DNA from: a virus
IMG/VR virus record: IMGVR_UViG_3300025728_000039
Location: 1-21,729 of that record
Length of the DNA: 21,729 bases
Reading direction: 5' to 3' (one strand)
A program made the position numbers and the translations under genes. The notes beneath the pieces were generated by a model. It ran no database searches. It saw nothing but the letters and a program-made list of their open reading frames with translations, and was not told where the DNA came from. Position 1 is the first letter of the stretch; every line of letters begins with the position of its first letter. Positions 6,192 through 14,293 of the stretch are shown one piece after another.

Positions 6192-7850
6192 TCAGCTCTT
6201 GATCAGAGATGTGCCCGGAAATCCACCGAACGGCAATTCGTTATTTGCCCCGAAGCGAGGTTTGCAGCCAGTGTTCAGCGTGCCGTTGCACACGTCGAGC
6301 GAGGGATCGCTAACCGGATTACCGTGCTTATCGAAATAGTTGGTCCCCGCGTAATCGCAGCCATCCCCTGAACGGTATTTGCCACGGATGCACCAGGTGC
6401 ACAGAGAATGAAGCTGCCGCGTCGGGATCATCAATCCCTGCAAATCCATCGGGCTGCTCAGCGTGAACTCAACAGAGATGTTGGTTTCCATGCTCTTGCT
6501 GTCGATGTAGAAAACCTGCAACTTTTCCTGCGTGGCGTCCGCCGTGGCATTTCCGCCAGCAAAGTTTCGGGCGTCGAGGTACTGCGCCAGCGTATCGTGA
6601 ATCGTCACCACAGCCTGAAGCATGTCATCGTAAGCCAGACAAAGCGCGGTAATCGACCCGTCAAGATTCGCCACAGTCAGTTTCGGCTGTGCGCCGCTGC
6701 CGCTGGTTGAAGCCTCAATGCCTTCAATCTGAACCGGCCACGCTGAATATTCATTACCTTGCCACCAGATGGATTTCGCAGGCAGTTTCGATTCGTCGTA
6801 AACCGGCGTCCCACCAATATATTCAATTTTGGTGATATAACGGGTGCCCCACGGCTTGGTTGCTGCAGGTAGCGCAATTGAACCGGCGGACGCGAAAGAC
6901 AGACTGTCTGTCTCGCCTGTTGAATAAGTTATCTTGACGCCGGATGCTCCGTTTGCCGGAATGACGGCTGTTGCTGCTGGCCGAGTCTGTATTGTTCCTG
7001 ATGTGTAAATTAAGCTCGTTGGCGCGCTGTTCTGTTCAAAATGCGCTCCCCAAACTGCTATTCCTTTCACACCATCACCGGTCATCAATGTGGTGCTGGA
7101 TGTGGCCATTGGATAGACAGCAGGTCGGATATCTCCACTGATCGTGGCCGCCGTCGTCGATGTTACCGTGACCCTTACCCAGCCATCAGCCAGCTTAATA
7201 ATCGAACATCTTGTCAAATCTGTAGCGCGCAAAATAACGCCAGCATTCAGATCGACCGTGACCAAATTTTGTTGAACTAAGTTGCTGGCCTGCACGATTG
7301 AGATCGTCGCGAATCCATATCCTGCATCCTTAATGAATACAGAAAAGCTGTAATCAGTATTCGGAGAGGGGATAAAACTTCTGTAAATAGGGTGTGTGTT
7401 ATTAACGGTGTTGGGGATCCATTTAGTCCCATTCTGCGTGCCATCCGGTGCAGTCACTGCGTTGCTGACTGCCGAGCCATTACTTTTTAACCATGCGGCA
7501 TTTGCCCAGGCATTCGAGTATGTCAGCAAGTTTGTTGATGCTGGTTCAGGCTCAGTTCTGCCGCCAAGTTCGAGCGGCAACTGGTTAGCCGCTGCCTGGT
7601 AGATTTTCCCATCCTGACCAATATAACTGGCCGCACCAGCGCGCTGGAATGTCACACGATTATCCAGCGCGGTTTCTGTCAAATTGATAGGACTCAGTGG
7701 ATTAGCCGCGGCAATTTCATCTTCGGTGTAAGCCAGATTGTAATTGTGAAATCTGAGGACTTCGCCGGTGCCAAAAGCGGTACCGTCCACCTCAAAAAGC
7801 CGGACAGTGTCGCCCGGCTCTAATTTCTGATAATCGTTGTTTATGCTCAT
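6192..7850 (-). CDS. L: Tail tip Fe-S protein L with a large inserted adhesin-like module
   Basis: At 552 residues this is more than twice lambda gpL (232). Residues 1-50 (NNDYQKLEPGDTVRLFEVDG) and about 345-552 (KSIWWQGNEYSAWPVQIEG, then IEGIEASTSGSGAQPKLTVANL) are the ordinary L protein. The C-terminus has the cysteines (484, 487, 498, 521, 529) that in lambda L hold an iron-sulfur cluster. Between them, residues about 50-345 form an extra module. It has the pattern of beta-rich domains in phage adhesins: VTFQRAGAASYIGQDG, EPASTNLLTYSNAW, YSFSVFIKD, LADGWVRVTV, AVWGAHFEQ. The module reads through in frame with no stop. The ATG overlaps the stop of M (ATGA). The protein sits at the tail tip, where the extra domain might face outward. 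Confidence 0.9.
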   Translation of the reverse strand: MSINNDYQKLEPGDTVRLFEVDGTAFGTGEVLRFHNYNLAYTEDEIAAANPLSPINLTETALDNRVTFQRAGAASYIGQDGKIYQAAANQLPLELGGRTEPEPASTNLLTYSNAWANAAWLKSNGSAVSNAVTAPDGTQNGTKWIPNTVNNTHPIYRSFIPSPNTDYSFSVFIKDAGYGFATISIVQASNLVQQNLVTVDLNAGVILRATDLTRCSIIKLADGWVRVTVTSTTAATISGDIRPAVYPMATSSTTLMTGDGVKGIAVWGAHFEQNSAPTSLIYTSGTIQTRPAATAVIPANGASGVKITYSTGETDSLSFASAGSIALPAATKPWGTRYITKIEYIGGTPVYDESKLPAKSIWWQGNEYSAWPVQIEGIEASTSGSGAQPKLTVANLDGSITALCLAYDDMLQAVVTIHDTLAQYLDARNFAGGNATADATQEKLQVFYIDSKSMETNISVEFTLSSPMDLQGLMIPTRQLHSLCTWCIRGKYRSGDGCDYAGTNYFDKHGNPVSDPSLDVCNGTLNTGCKPRFGANNELPFGGFPGTSLIKS

Positions 7851-8185
7851 GGTTTAAATGCCTGCATAAAGGTCGCATCAAGGTTGTATTTTCCATTTCC
7901 CAGTGCGGTCTGCTTGTAAGTCTCACACCTGAAAAAACCAATCGATTCAAGGGGTGGTGTCCACAGAAAAGATTTTTTACCTGCATGTGAATCAAGGAAA
8001 TTTTTGATTGCTGAAATGTAAGACTCGTTGCCGGTAAAACTTAACGTCCATTCCTGGCTTTTCGCATTTAAACCATCACCGGCAACCTGAGTGTAGCCAT
8101 CGCCAAACTGCGCCTTGCGAATACGAAATGTCGTGTCCGCCTCTGCGTTCAGGCGCGGGCACCATGTAAAAGTTTCAATCGCCAT
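7847..8185 (-). CDS. M: Minor tail protein M (distal tail)
   Basis: The 112-residue product matches the lambda gpM family, a tail tip component joining the tube to the baseplate-like complex. Typical pieces are ETFTWCPRL at the start, RKAQFGDGYTQ, and a C-terminus ending in MQAFKP. Length is as expected for the family. It begins three bases after the end of the tape measure gene and overlaps L by four bases, so its translation is coupled to both. No defect is seen. Confidence 0.9.
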   Translation of the reverse strand: MAIETFTWCPRLNAEADTTFRIRKAQFGDGYTQVAGDGLNAKSQEWTLSFTGNESYISAIKNFLDSHAGKKSFLWTPPLESIGFFRCETYKQTALGNGKYNLDATFMQAFKP

Positions 8186-8188
8186 TTA

Positions 8189-11100
8189 TCACCTGCTTTT
8201 CATTGCATTCCAGATGTCACCGCCCGGGCGTAAATCTTTCGCCTTTTCCTGCTGATAAAGTTGCTTAACATAGTTGGCGATCTGCGTTCCGAATTGTTCC
8301 CATCCCTCGGAGGATTTCGAGCTGGAGTTACCGTTCCCATCAATAGAGATGTAAACCTGAGGTGCACCACCTGAGACGCCGGAAGAGTTACCCCCACCCA
8401 CCGCTCTAACGCCGAGCGAACCGTCAGCAGCCCGCGTAAGTGGCATGATGGCTTCCGGCCCTGCCTCTCCGAATACCCCAGCGCCCTGCGCAAAAGCAAA
8501 CATGGTTGGCGTGTTGTAGACCCCACCGCTGAATGAATTCAGGGACGGGGAATCGTAGACGCCGCCTTTGGCGTTAAAACTCAGGTTGCTATACGCACCA
8601 GAAGAGAATGAGCTGGACGCTGCCGCGCCGGATGTGCCTGCACCGCCGAAGTAACTCGCAACGCCGCCAACCAGAGAGCCGAATAAACCAGATGACGAAG
8701 AAGAACCGCCTCCCATAGCGCTGACCACCGCCATCTGAAGCGCCACTTTTTCAATAATCTGCAGGATTGACACGCCCCATGACTTCCAGCTCACCTTGTT
8801 GCCTTCCAGCATTGAAGTGACGTTGGTGAACGCGCTATCAAGGGTATTTTTCACGCCATCTGAAACGGTTCCGGATACGTTACTGACTTCCTCGAGCCAG
8901 TTGTTGTATCCCTTCGAAGCGCCAGACATCCAGTCTGCCTCTGCCGCAGCAGTGGCTTTATATTTCTTATCCAGTTCGGTCAGCGCAGCATCACGCGCCG
9001 CTATGGCCTGTGCGCCCTGGTCGGTTTTAGAGAACACCCTGTTAACCTGCTGGGTCTCATCAAACCGCGCGCGCTGCCGGTCACTCAGTCCAGCCGTTTC
9101 GGTCGTCAGCGCTGCCACATCCCGGTATTTTCTGGCTGCATCCGTTAAGTCCTTCAAAGCATCGGCCTGTTCGCGCTGTTTTCTGACAGTTTCGTCAGCG
9201 CGTTGATTCCACTTGGCGAGCTCAGCAGATGAAGCCTGAATGGCTTTGCGCTGTTCATCCGTCCATTTGGTACCGGCCTGGTGAGAGGCGGCATAAAGCT
9301 CAGAAGCCTTTTCACCTTCAGTAGCCCTGACCTTTTGAACCTCGATAGCGACCGTCAGATCGGCCATTTGGCGACTGTATTGCTCGGAGACTGTCGCCGC
9401 TTCACGCTCTGCCTTATTCTGGGCATTGGTGGCGGCAGTGCCGTCCTTTTTGGCCTGTGCCGCTGCAGCATCCTTTTTGGCTGCCTGATCTTTGTTGTAG
9501 ATGTAAGTCGTATAGAGTGCGCCGGTAAGTTTCAGGTCCTCGGCTTCATAAACATATTGCTGATGAAGCTTTTGCAGCCCTGAAAGGTTGGCTAACTCGT
9601 TTTCACGCCGGGATTTTTCAACTGCGGTGGATTGCTGAGGAGTGGCATTCGCGGTTGAAACTACAGGCCCAGCATATTGAGGCGGCGTGGCACCGGCTGT
9701 CGCCGACATTGACCGGTTAAGCAGGTCATAGGCACCTTTCAGAATGGAGACCGCTCCAGCCTGTTCGATAGCCTTTTTAGTTGCCAGATCACTGGCGTCA
9801 TTGACTAACTTTTGAGTGCTGGCCACTTTCGCCGCAGCATTCTCGCGTTCGTATTCCAGTTTGTTCAGCTTGTCGGTCAGTTCGATGTTTTTAGCGGTGA
9901 TGTCCGCCTGATCCATGAACGTGTTCAACTGGGTTACGGTCGGGTGTGCGTTATAGTCCTGCTGGATCTGATCCAACCCTTTCAGGCTGTCTTTCACTTT
10001 GGCAATCTGAACATCCAGATCGGCAAGGTCGCTTTTCTGTGCGGCCAGAGAAGAACGCGCGTCACCGGCTGTTGCCTTCAGGCCAAGCACAGACATGGTC
10101 TGAAGCTTGCCGTTTATCTCATCGAGATTATTGGCAAAGCTGACGGCTTCCTGGTGTACCTGTTGAGTATGCTGGTACAGACCATACATTGCCGTTCCGG
10201 CCGCAATAATAAGGCCCGGCCAACCACCCAGCAGGCTAAGAACGCCGCCACCCAGCCGGTTCATGACTGACGCTGTGTTATTCAGCTGGTTCATTGCCGC
10301 AGAACGCCCGCTGATAGCACTATTCAGTGATGTCTGGGCGGCAGCTAAATTCCGTTCAGCGAGAATTTGCGCCTCAATGGATGTTGCGGCAGCCCTTGCC
10401 TGTTGCGCACGATAAACAGTCTGGCGTGCAGCGGCCACGCTGACTTGTGCTCCACGCACATGAGCCTGTGCCAGCGCCACCTCGGCAGCAGTGTTTGAGA
10501 TTACTGCGGCCGTTGACTGGGCGACACTTCCCACCATATTCCCGAAGTACCGGGCAATGCCCAATCCAACCAGAGCGCCCGTAACATTCGCAACGGTATC
10601 GATATTTTTCGCCAGTCCATCCAACACGCCAGACAGACTTGATGACGCGCCAACCGCATCATTCGCACCACCCACCCATGCGAGGAAGGCATTTTTCACT
10701 TTCTGCGCGGATCCGCTGATCGAAGCAGGAAGGGTTTCAAACTCTTTTCTGAGCACCTGAACATTGGTCAGCAACGGGATTATCTTATCAGTCGTCAACT
10801 CGCCGTTGTTTGCCATGTTACGGAGACCGCCAACCGTGGTACCCAACCCATCTGCAAGAAGCTTCGCCAACCGGCCGCCACTCTCCATAATGGCGTTGAA
10901 TTCTTCACCACGTAAAACGCCGGAACCTAATGCCTGGCTGAGTTGCGTGATCACCGAACTGGCTTCTTCTGTGCTGGCCCCTGACAGTTTCAGCGACGTG
11001 GCCACGGTTTCCGTGACCTTCGCAACGTCTGAAGATGCATAGCCTGCCGCACGTAGCGCCTGGGCAATACGGCTGTAAAGGTTGCTGTTTGCCTCGAGAG

Positions 11101-11453
11101 AAGTCCCCGTACGTTGGCTGTGATGTGGCGTAATCATCTGCTGAGGTTGAAGCTAGGCGCAGCCGTCCGTTTAGCTGATTCCATGTGTCGGCAAATTCAA
11201 TAAGTTGGTGAGTGGCGAATGCGCCAGCAAACGCACCGGCTAGACCGGCGGCGGATGACTGAGCTGATGTAAGTTGCGCGCTTAATTCAGATACGGCTTG
11301 GCGAGTATTACGTGCTGCTGCTGCGGCCTTCTTGCCGCCCTGTTCCATCGTTTTGTAATAATCGGCCCCCATCCGGGAAGCACGGGAAATTTCAGACTGA
11401 AATGAACTGGAGTTCGCTGAAATTTTGATAATAAGTTCGCGCAGCGTAGCCAT
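8189..11453 (-). pseudogene. H: Tail tape measure protein, frameshifted
   Basis: Two frames together make one tape measure gene. The first, from the ATG at 11453, encodes MATLRELIIKISANSSSFQ through DDYATSQ (residue 112) and then turns to nonsense. The second resumes at 11116 with QRTGTSLEANSNLYSRIAQAL and runs 975 residues to 8189. Family members have about seven residues between these two points, so a loss of about 20 bases at 11117 is the likely cause. Restored length would be about 1094 residues. The remainder is typical: a hydrophobic segment near nt 10252-10174, long alanine-rich helical stretches, and the C-terminal GVFGEAGPEAIMPL. The tape measure sets tail length and helps DNA injection, so unless the frame is rescued the phage should not build working tails. 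Confidence 0.85.
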
Positions 11454-11465
11454 ATTTCACCCATA

Positions 11466-11482
11466 AACCCCGCCTGCGCGGG
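11466..11482 (-). terminator. Hairpin between T and the tape measure gene
   Basis: CCCGC-GCAG-GCGGG on the minus strand, followed only by GTTTATG. The T-run is poor, so termination may be weak or absent. Confidence 0.35.
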
Positions 11483-11484
11483 TA

Positions 11485-12170
11485 TCAAAGACCGCCTAAA
11501 AACTCTTCAAAATCACTAATTTCTTTCTCTTCCTCTGTCTGGCCCCACTTCAGCAGCACATCGTTTAAGCTGAGTTTTCCACCCTGTGCATTGATAGTTG
11601 CGGTCGCGACTTGCGCAGCCTGAACATCACCACGCCAGTCGCCAATAGGGCTTAACCGGTCATAGGCGATCCACATTTTCAATTCACTGGCGGTAAGGGT
11701 TTGGCGGAGTTCGTGAACGGTGCGCCCCAGACGGAGCGCCAGAGAGAAGAGGAAGAAGGTCAGCGGCTCTTTTACTTTTTTTCAGCGGATTCCTGACTCA
11801 GACCTAAGGCCAGCGCCTGTTGCAGTAAACGCACATGGACGGGCCCGTAAATTTCCGAGACCTGCTCTTTATCTTCAGGTGAAAACACTTGTTCGCCGTT
11901 CTCATCCAGCAATACATCGATAAACAGGATCACATCAGCGTCGCGGTTACGAATGAAGGTTTCAGTCGGGCTCAGTTTTGGCGGTTCTGTACCTTCCGGC
12001 AGTTCGGGAGAAAGGAAGGCGCGGAAATCAACCCAGGCTTGACCAGAGGGCTCGCGCAGAGTGACCTTGATGTCGCCCCATTCCGATACCGAAACTTCTT
12101 TTGTGCGATATGCGCCAGACGGGGCCAAAGCCAGATCACGTAATGAGGCAGAGAGTGCCGTTTTCTTCAT
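11485..12170 (-). CDS. GT: Tail assembly chaperone GT, made by -1 frameshift
   Basis: Ribosomes that slip back one base at 11775-11781 enter a second frame that stays open for 96 codons to 11485. It encodes VKEPLTFFLF, TVHELRQTLTASEL, WIAYDRLSPIGDW, and ends DFEEFLGGL. The fusion is 228 residues: the 132 of G plus 96 of T. In lambda and relatives, G and GT bind the tape measure and recruit tail tube subunits; GT is made at low level and both leave the finished tail. The T part has no credible start of its own. Only an in-frame TTG at 11682 is available, without a ribosome site, so frameshifting is the natural way to express it. Confidence 0.88.
11772..12170 (-). CDS. G: Tail assembly chaperone G
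   Basis: The unshifted product is 132 residues, starting MKKTALSASLRDLAL and ending AEKK at a TAA two codons after the slippery run begins. It is the counterpart of lambda G, a cytoplasmic chaperone that coats the tape measure before the tube forms. It lies in the expected place between the tail tube and tape measure genes. The ribosome site is weak (AGAGA about 8 bases upstream). Confidence 0.85.
   Translation of the reverse strand: MKKTALSASLRDLALAPSGAYRTKEVSVSEWGDIKVTLREPSGQAWVDFRAFLSPELPEGTEPPKLSPTETFIRNRDADVILFIDVLLDENGEQVFSPEDKEQVSEIYGPVHVRLLQQALALGLSQESAEKK
11775..11781 (-). promoter_or_regulatory. Programmed -1 ribosomal frameshift site
   Basis: On the minus strand the codons GAA AAA AAG TAA contain the heptamer A AAA AAG in the right phase for simultaneous slippage, with the stop of G immediately after. 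A 7-bp stem with one G-U (arms at 11722-11728 and 11733-11739) lies about 35 bases downstream, probably too far to be the main stimulator. Confidence 0.88.
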
Positions 12171-12204
12171 TGTTGGGTTCTCTAAAAGTGAAGGAATTCA
12201 GGGT

Positions 12205-12228
12205 AAAAAAAAGCGGCCTGAGCCGCTT
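12205..12228 (-). terminator. Intrinsic terminator after the tail tube gene
   Basis: Perfect 7-bp arms AAGCGGC and GCCGCTT with a four-base loop, followed by eight T on the minus strand. The stop codon of the tail tube gene overlaps the hairpin. Confidence 0.8.
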
Positions 12229-12697
12229 AGGATGTTGCCTGAATGATAGGGATCGGTTTGCCACGAACGCGCAGTGAATACGTCGCGCCGACGACGGAAG
12301 ACGTAGCCGCTGACCATGAGCTTTGACGTACTTCAACAAGAATGTAGTAGCCATTGCCCGAAGCGAATTTCACGCGCAGCGCCCGCAATTCGTCATTTTC
12401 ATATGCCGTCTGCAATGCGGCCTGTGCCTCTTCATCGCCAACCCAGTTACGAGTAATCGACATTTCTGCCGGAGCAGCGAGGCCGTTGGTCTGCTCCTGT
12501 TCGACGGAGCACAGCGTGGTGACATCAATGTCGCCCTTCTGGCCGCCGGTATAGGTGATTTCTTTCGTTGCGCATGCAGCTTCCAGCCAGGTGATCCCCA
12601 CACCGGGAAAACCAGGTGCAGTAAAATCAGCGGCAGAAACCGGCGCGTCGGTGACGGCGAACGTCATACCCTTTGTGACTTCGTATTTACTCGACAT
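12227..12697 (-). CDS. V: Major tail tube protein
   Basis: The 156-residue product (MSSKYEVTKGMTFAVTDAP at the start) has the size and beta-rich look of siphovirus tail tube subunits, with GDIDVTTLCSVEQEQTNGL in the loop region and a C-terminus containing YSLRVRGKPIP. It is shorter than lambda V (246) and lacks V's extra Ig-like domain. The start at 12697 is chosen because GGAG lies 5 bases upstream. An ATG five codons earlier (12712) sits in the T-run of the preceding terminator and has no ribosome site. The gene lies between the tail terminator and chaperone genes, as expected. Confidence 0.85.
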   Translation of the reverse strand: MSSKYEVTKGMTFAVTDAPVSAADFTAPGFPGVGITWLEAACATKEITYTGGQKGDIDVTTLCSVEQEQTNGLAAPAEMSITRNWVGDEEAQAALQTAYENDELRALRVKFASGNGYYILVEVRQSSWSAATSSVVGATYSLRVRGKPIPIIQATS

Positions 12698-12712
12698 AAG
12701 TTCTCCGGACAT

Positions 12713-12734
12713 AAAAAAACCGCCCGTGGGCGGC
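12713..12734 (-). terminator. Intrinsic terminator before the tail tube gene
   Basis: Arms CCGCC and GGCGG (six pairs if tight) followed by seven T on the minus strand, 16 bases before the tail tube start. It probably sets the ratio of head and tail transcripts or is bypassed by antitermination. Confidence 0.7.
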
Positions 12735-12752
12735 TATTGGTGAGGTGATGGG

Positions 12753-13100
12753 TTATTGCTGGTTCTGAATTTCCAGCATGGCACGGTAGAGCCCCGTTTC
12801 TGACTCGTAGCCGTTGGTTCGGTTAAGTTGCGTGAAATTCAGTGGCGTCAGCGCGTTTTGTACCAACTCACGAATTGCGCGGGCTTCATCAGGCGATTTG
12901 GCGTAAACATCGACCTGAACGGAATCTGTTTCTTCGGCAGGGCCGCAAAGGGTGTCGCCAAAGTGCTCGCTGACAATACTGAAGACGATCCACGGCGCGC
13001 TGACAGCGGTTTTACCTTCGGCATTAAGGGGAGCAACGTAAGGATAGACCTGCCCGCCGGCCAACATGCCTATGAGTGCAAAAACATCGGCTTCCGTCAT
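12753..13100 (-). CDS. Tail terminator/completion protein (DUF3168 type)
   Basis: The 115-residue protein begins MTEADVFALIGMLAGGQVYPYVAP and contains APWIVFSIVSE and VQVDVYAKSPDEAR. These are typical of the DUF3168 family, which caps the head-proximal end of the tail tube in many siphoviruses. Position between the gp10-like protein and the tail tube agrees. It overlaps the preceding gene by four bases (ATGA). Length is normal. Confidence 0.85.
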   Translation of the reverse strand: MTEADVFALIGMLAGGQVYPYVAPLNAEGKTAVSAPWIVFSIVSEHFGDTLCGPAEETDSVQVDVYAKSPDEARAIRELVQNALTPLNFTQLNRTNGYESETGLYRAMLEIQNQQ

Positions 13101-13543
13101 TTTGATAGCGCCTTATCGATAGCAAGATTGGCCTGGGAAAATGCAGCTTTTGTTGCATCATCCTGCCGGGCGTCATAAGCCGGGCGAACAAAAGGAACCT
13201 GAGCCATATAAGAAGTGCCCAACTCGACAAACCGCCAGTAAAAGGCATTCTTACTGTCGTTGGTCTTCATCTTATTATCGCTGTTCCCGGTACGGGGATT
13301 CGTGCCTCGGATATGAACGCCAGATGAAATATCACCGTTTCTGTCTCGCTGAGTCATAACGACAATATTCCTCTTCAACTTGCCGGTGCGAACGGGGGCA
13401 CGCTTGATCACTTCATCTTTAAAAACAGTAGCTGCGGCTCGCGTGGCATCGCGCATCACTTTTCTGTTTTCAGCTTTGCTGAGGGCTTTCAGGTCGTCGG
13501 ACAGATCCAGCAAATCAGAGAAATCGAGTTTAGTATCGATCAC
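13097..13543 (-). CDS. HK97 gp10-like head-tail connector protein
   Basis: The 148-residue product fits the HK97 gp10 family, a head-tail joining or neck protein: VKRAPVRTGKL-like text (RAPVRTGKLKRNIVV) near residues 48-62 and the FVELGTSYMAQVPFVRPAY signature near residues 105-125. The start codon is GTG, in a GTGA overlap with the stop of the previous gene, and GGGGG stands shortly before it. No abnormality is seen. Confidence 0.87.
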   Translation of the reverse strand: MIDTKLDFSDLLDLSDDLKALSKAENRKVMRDATRAAATVFKDEVIKRAPVRTGKLKRNIVVMTQRDRNGDISSGVHIRGTNPRTGNSDNKMKTNDSKNAFYWRFVELGTSYMAQVPFVRPAYDARQDDATKAAFSQANLAIDKALSK

Positions 13544-13878
13544 GTTTTCACCCCCTGATTACAGAGAATTTCTAACTGCGTCATTCTTGAGTCTGGGATA
13601 GGGGGACCTGATATTTCTAAAACCTGTCCTTTAAAAGGTCCTGACTCGCAGACAAGCCGGGATGAAGCGCCGACGTCAGCGCGATAGCGCATCCATACAC
13701 GTATCGTTGCTTCGGCTTTTTCCGCCCCTGACGCCACAAGTTCACGCCCGCTTATGCCTCTCACTTCTGCCCATACGGTTGCCGTGTCCGACCAGACCTT
13801 TTCCGGTTGTCCGGATGGCTTTCTGGTTTCAATAAAATTCTGAATAGTTACCCGATCGCGAAGTCGTCCGGCCTGCAT
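13540..13878 (-). CDS. Head closure (head-tail joining) protein
   Basis: The 112-residue protein starts MQAGRLRDRVTIQNF and contains WAEVRGISGRELVASGA, standard features of the SPP1 gp16/HK97 gp7-type head closure family. It seals the connector after packaging. The start at 13878 is chosen because AAGGAG lies 7 bases before it and overlaps the previous stop; the longer frame to 13935 runs back into the connector gene. It overlaps the gp10-like gene by four bases. Confidence 0.87.
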   Translation of the reverse strand: MQAGRLRDRVTIQNFIETRKPSGQPEKVWSDTATVWAEVRGISGRELVASGAEKAEATIRVWMRYRADVGASSRLVCESGPFKGQVLEISGPPIPDSRMTQLEILCNQGVKT

Positions 13879-13888
13879 AAAGCACTCC

Positions 13889-14233
13889 TTAAAGACCGTA
13901 AATTCTATACGGCTGCAAAAGCGATCCCACTGCAAAAGGGATGGTCGAAGTGATATTCCCGATGTTTACGGCTTCCCTGTTGGCATACCAGTGGCCAATC
14001 AGCAAAAGCATCGCTGTGCGGATATCGTCATCAAGTAACAGGCGGTTTTCGTCTGTGTCGTAACCCGGATCAGTGTTCAGTAAGTAAAGCGTCCGGCGCG
14101 TCCACGTTTCAACATAACGCTTCGCAGCACCGGTATAAATTTGGAATAACGAATCATCAAGGGTGAAATCAGGTTCAACCCGGCAATGATTTTTTACGAT
14201 ACCGAGATCAATAACTGCGGCGGGATCAGCCAT
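13889..14233 (-). CDS. Head-tail connector (gp6-like)
   Basis: The 114-residue helical protein has the gp6 pattern: an N-terminal helix (VIDLGIVKNHCRVE), DDSLFQIYTGAAKRYVETWT, and DDDIRTAMLLLIGHWYANRE. HK97 gp6 forms a ring below the portal. It follows the capsid gene after a terminator and is followed closely by the closure gene. Length is typical. Confidence 0.88.
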   Translation of the reverse strand: MADPAAVIDLGIVKNHCRVEPDFTLDDSLFQIYTGAAKRYVETWTRRTLYLLNTDPGYDTDENRLLLDDDIRTAMLLLIGHWYANREAVNIGNITSTIPFAVGSLLQPYRIYGL

Positions 14234-14256
14234 CTTTTGCCCAACCTTTTACAAAT

Positions 14257-14279
14257 GAAAAAGCGGCCCGAAGGCCGCC
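14257..14279 (-). terminator. Intrinsic terminator after the capsid gene
   Basis: GCGGCC-TTCG-GGCCGC, an extra-stable UUCG tetraloop hairpin, followed by five T on the minus strand. It lies between the capsid stop and the connector start. Confidence 0.8.
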
Positions 14280-14293
14280 ACAAGTTGCAAAAT

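Noticed and set aside
9812-10270. Plus-strand open frame of 152 codons inside the tape measure gene
   Set aside because: Low-complexity antisense shadow of a long GC-rich gene without ribosome site or recognisable family.
11282-11488. Open frame starting MIPAQAGFMGEIW between T and the tape measure
   Set aside because: It overlaps the real tape measure start in another frame and has no family resemblance; it is a shadow.
11485-11682. T as an independent gene from a TTG start
   Set aside because: No ribosome site, and the frame continues upstream to the slippery site with T-like sequence, so it is expressed by frameshift.
12698-12712. Upstream ATG of the tail tube gene
   Set aside because: It lies in the T-run of a terminator and lacks a ribosome site; the ATG at 12697 has GGAG at good spacing.
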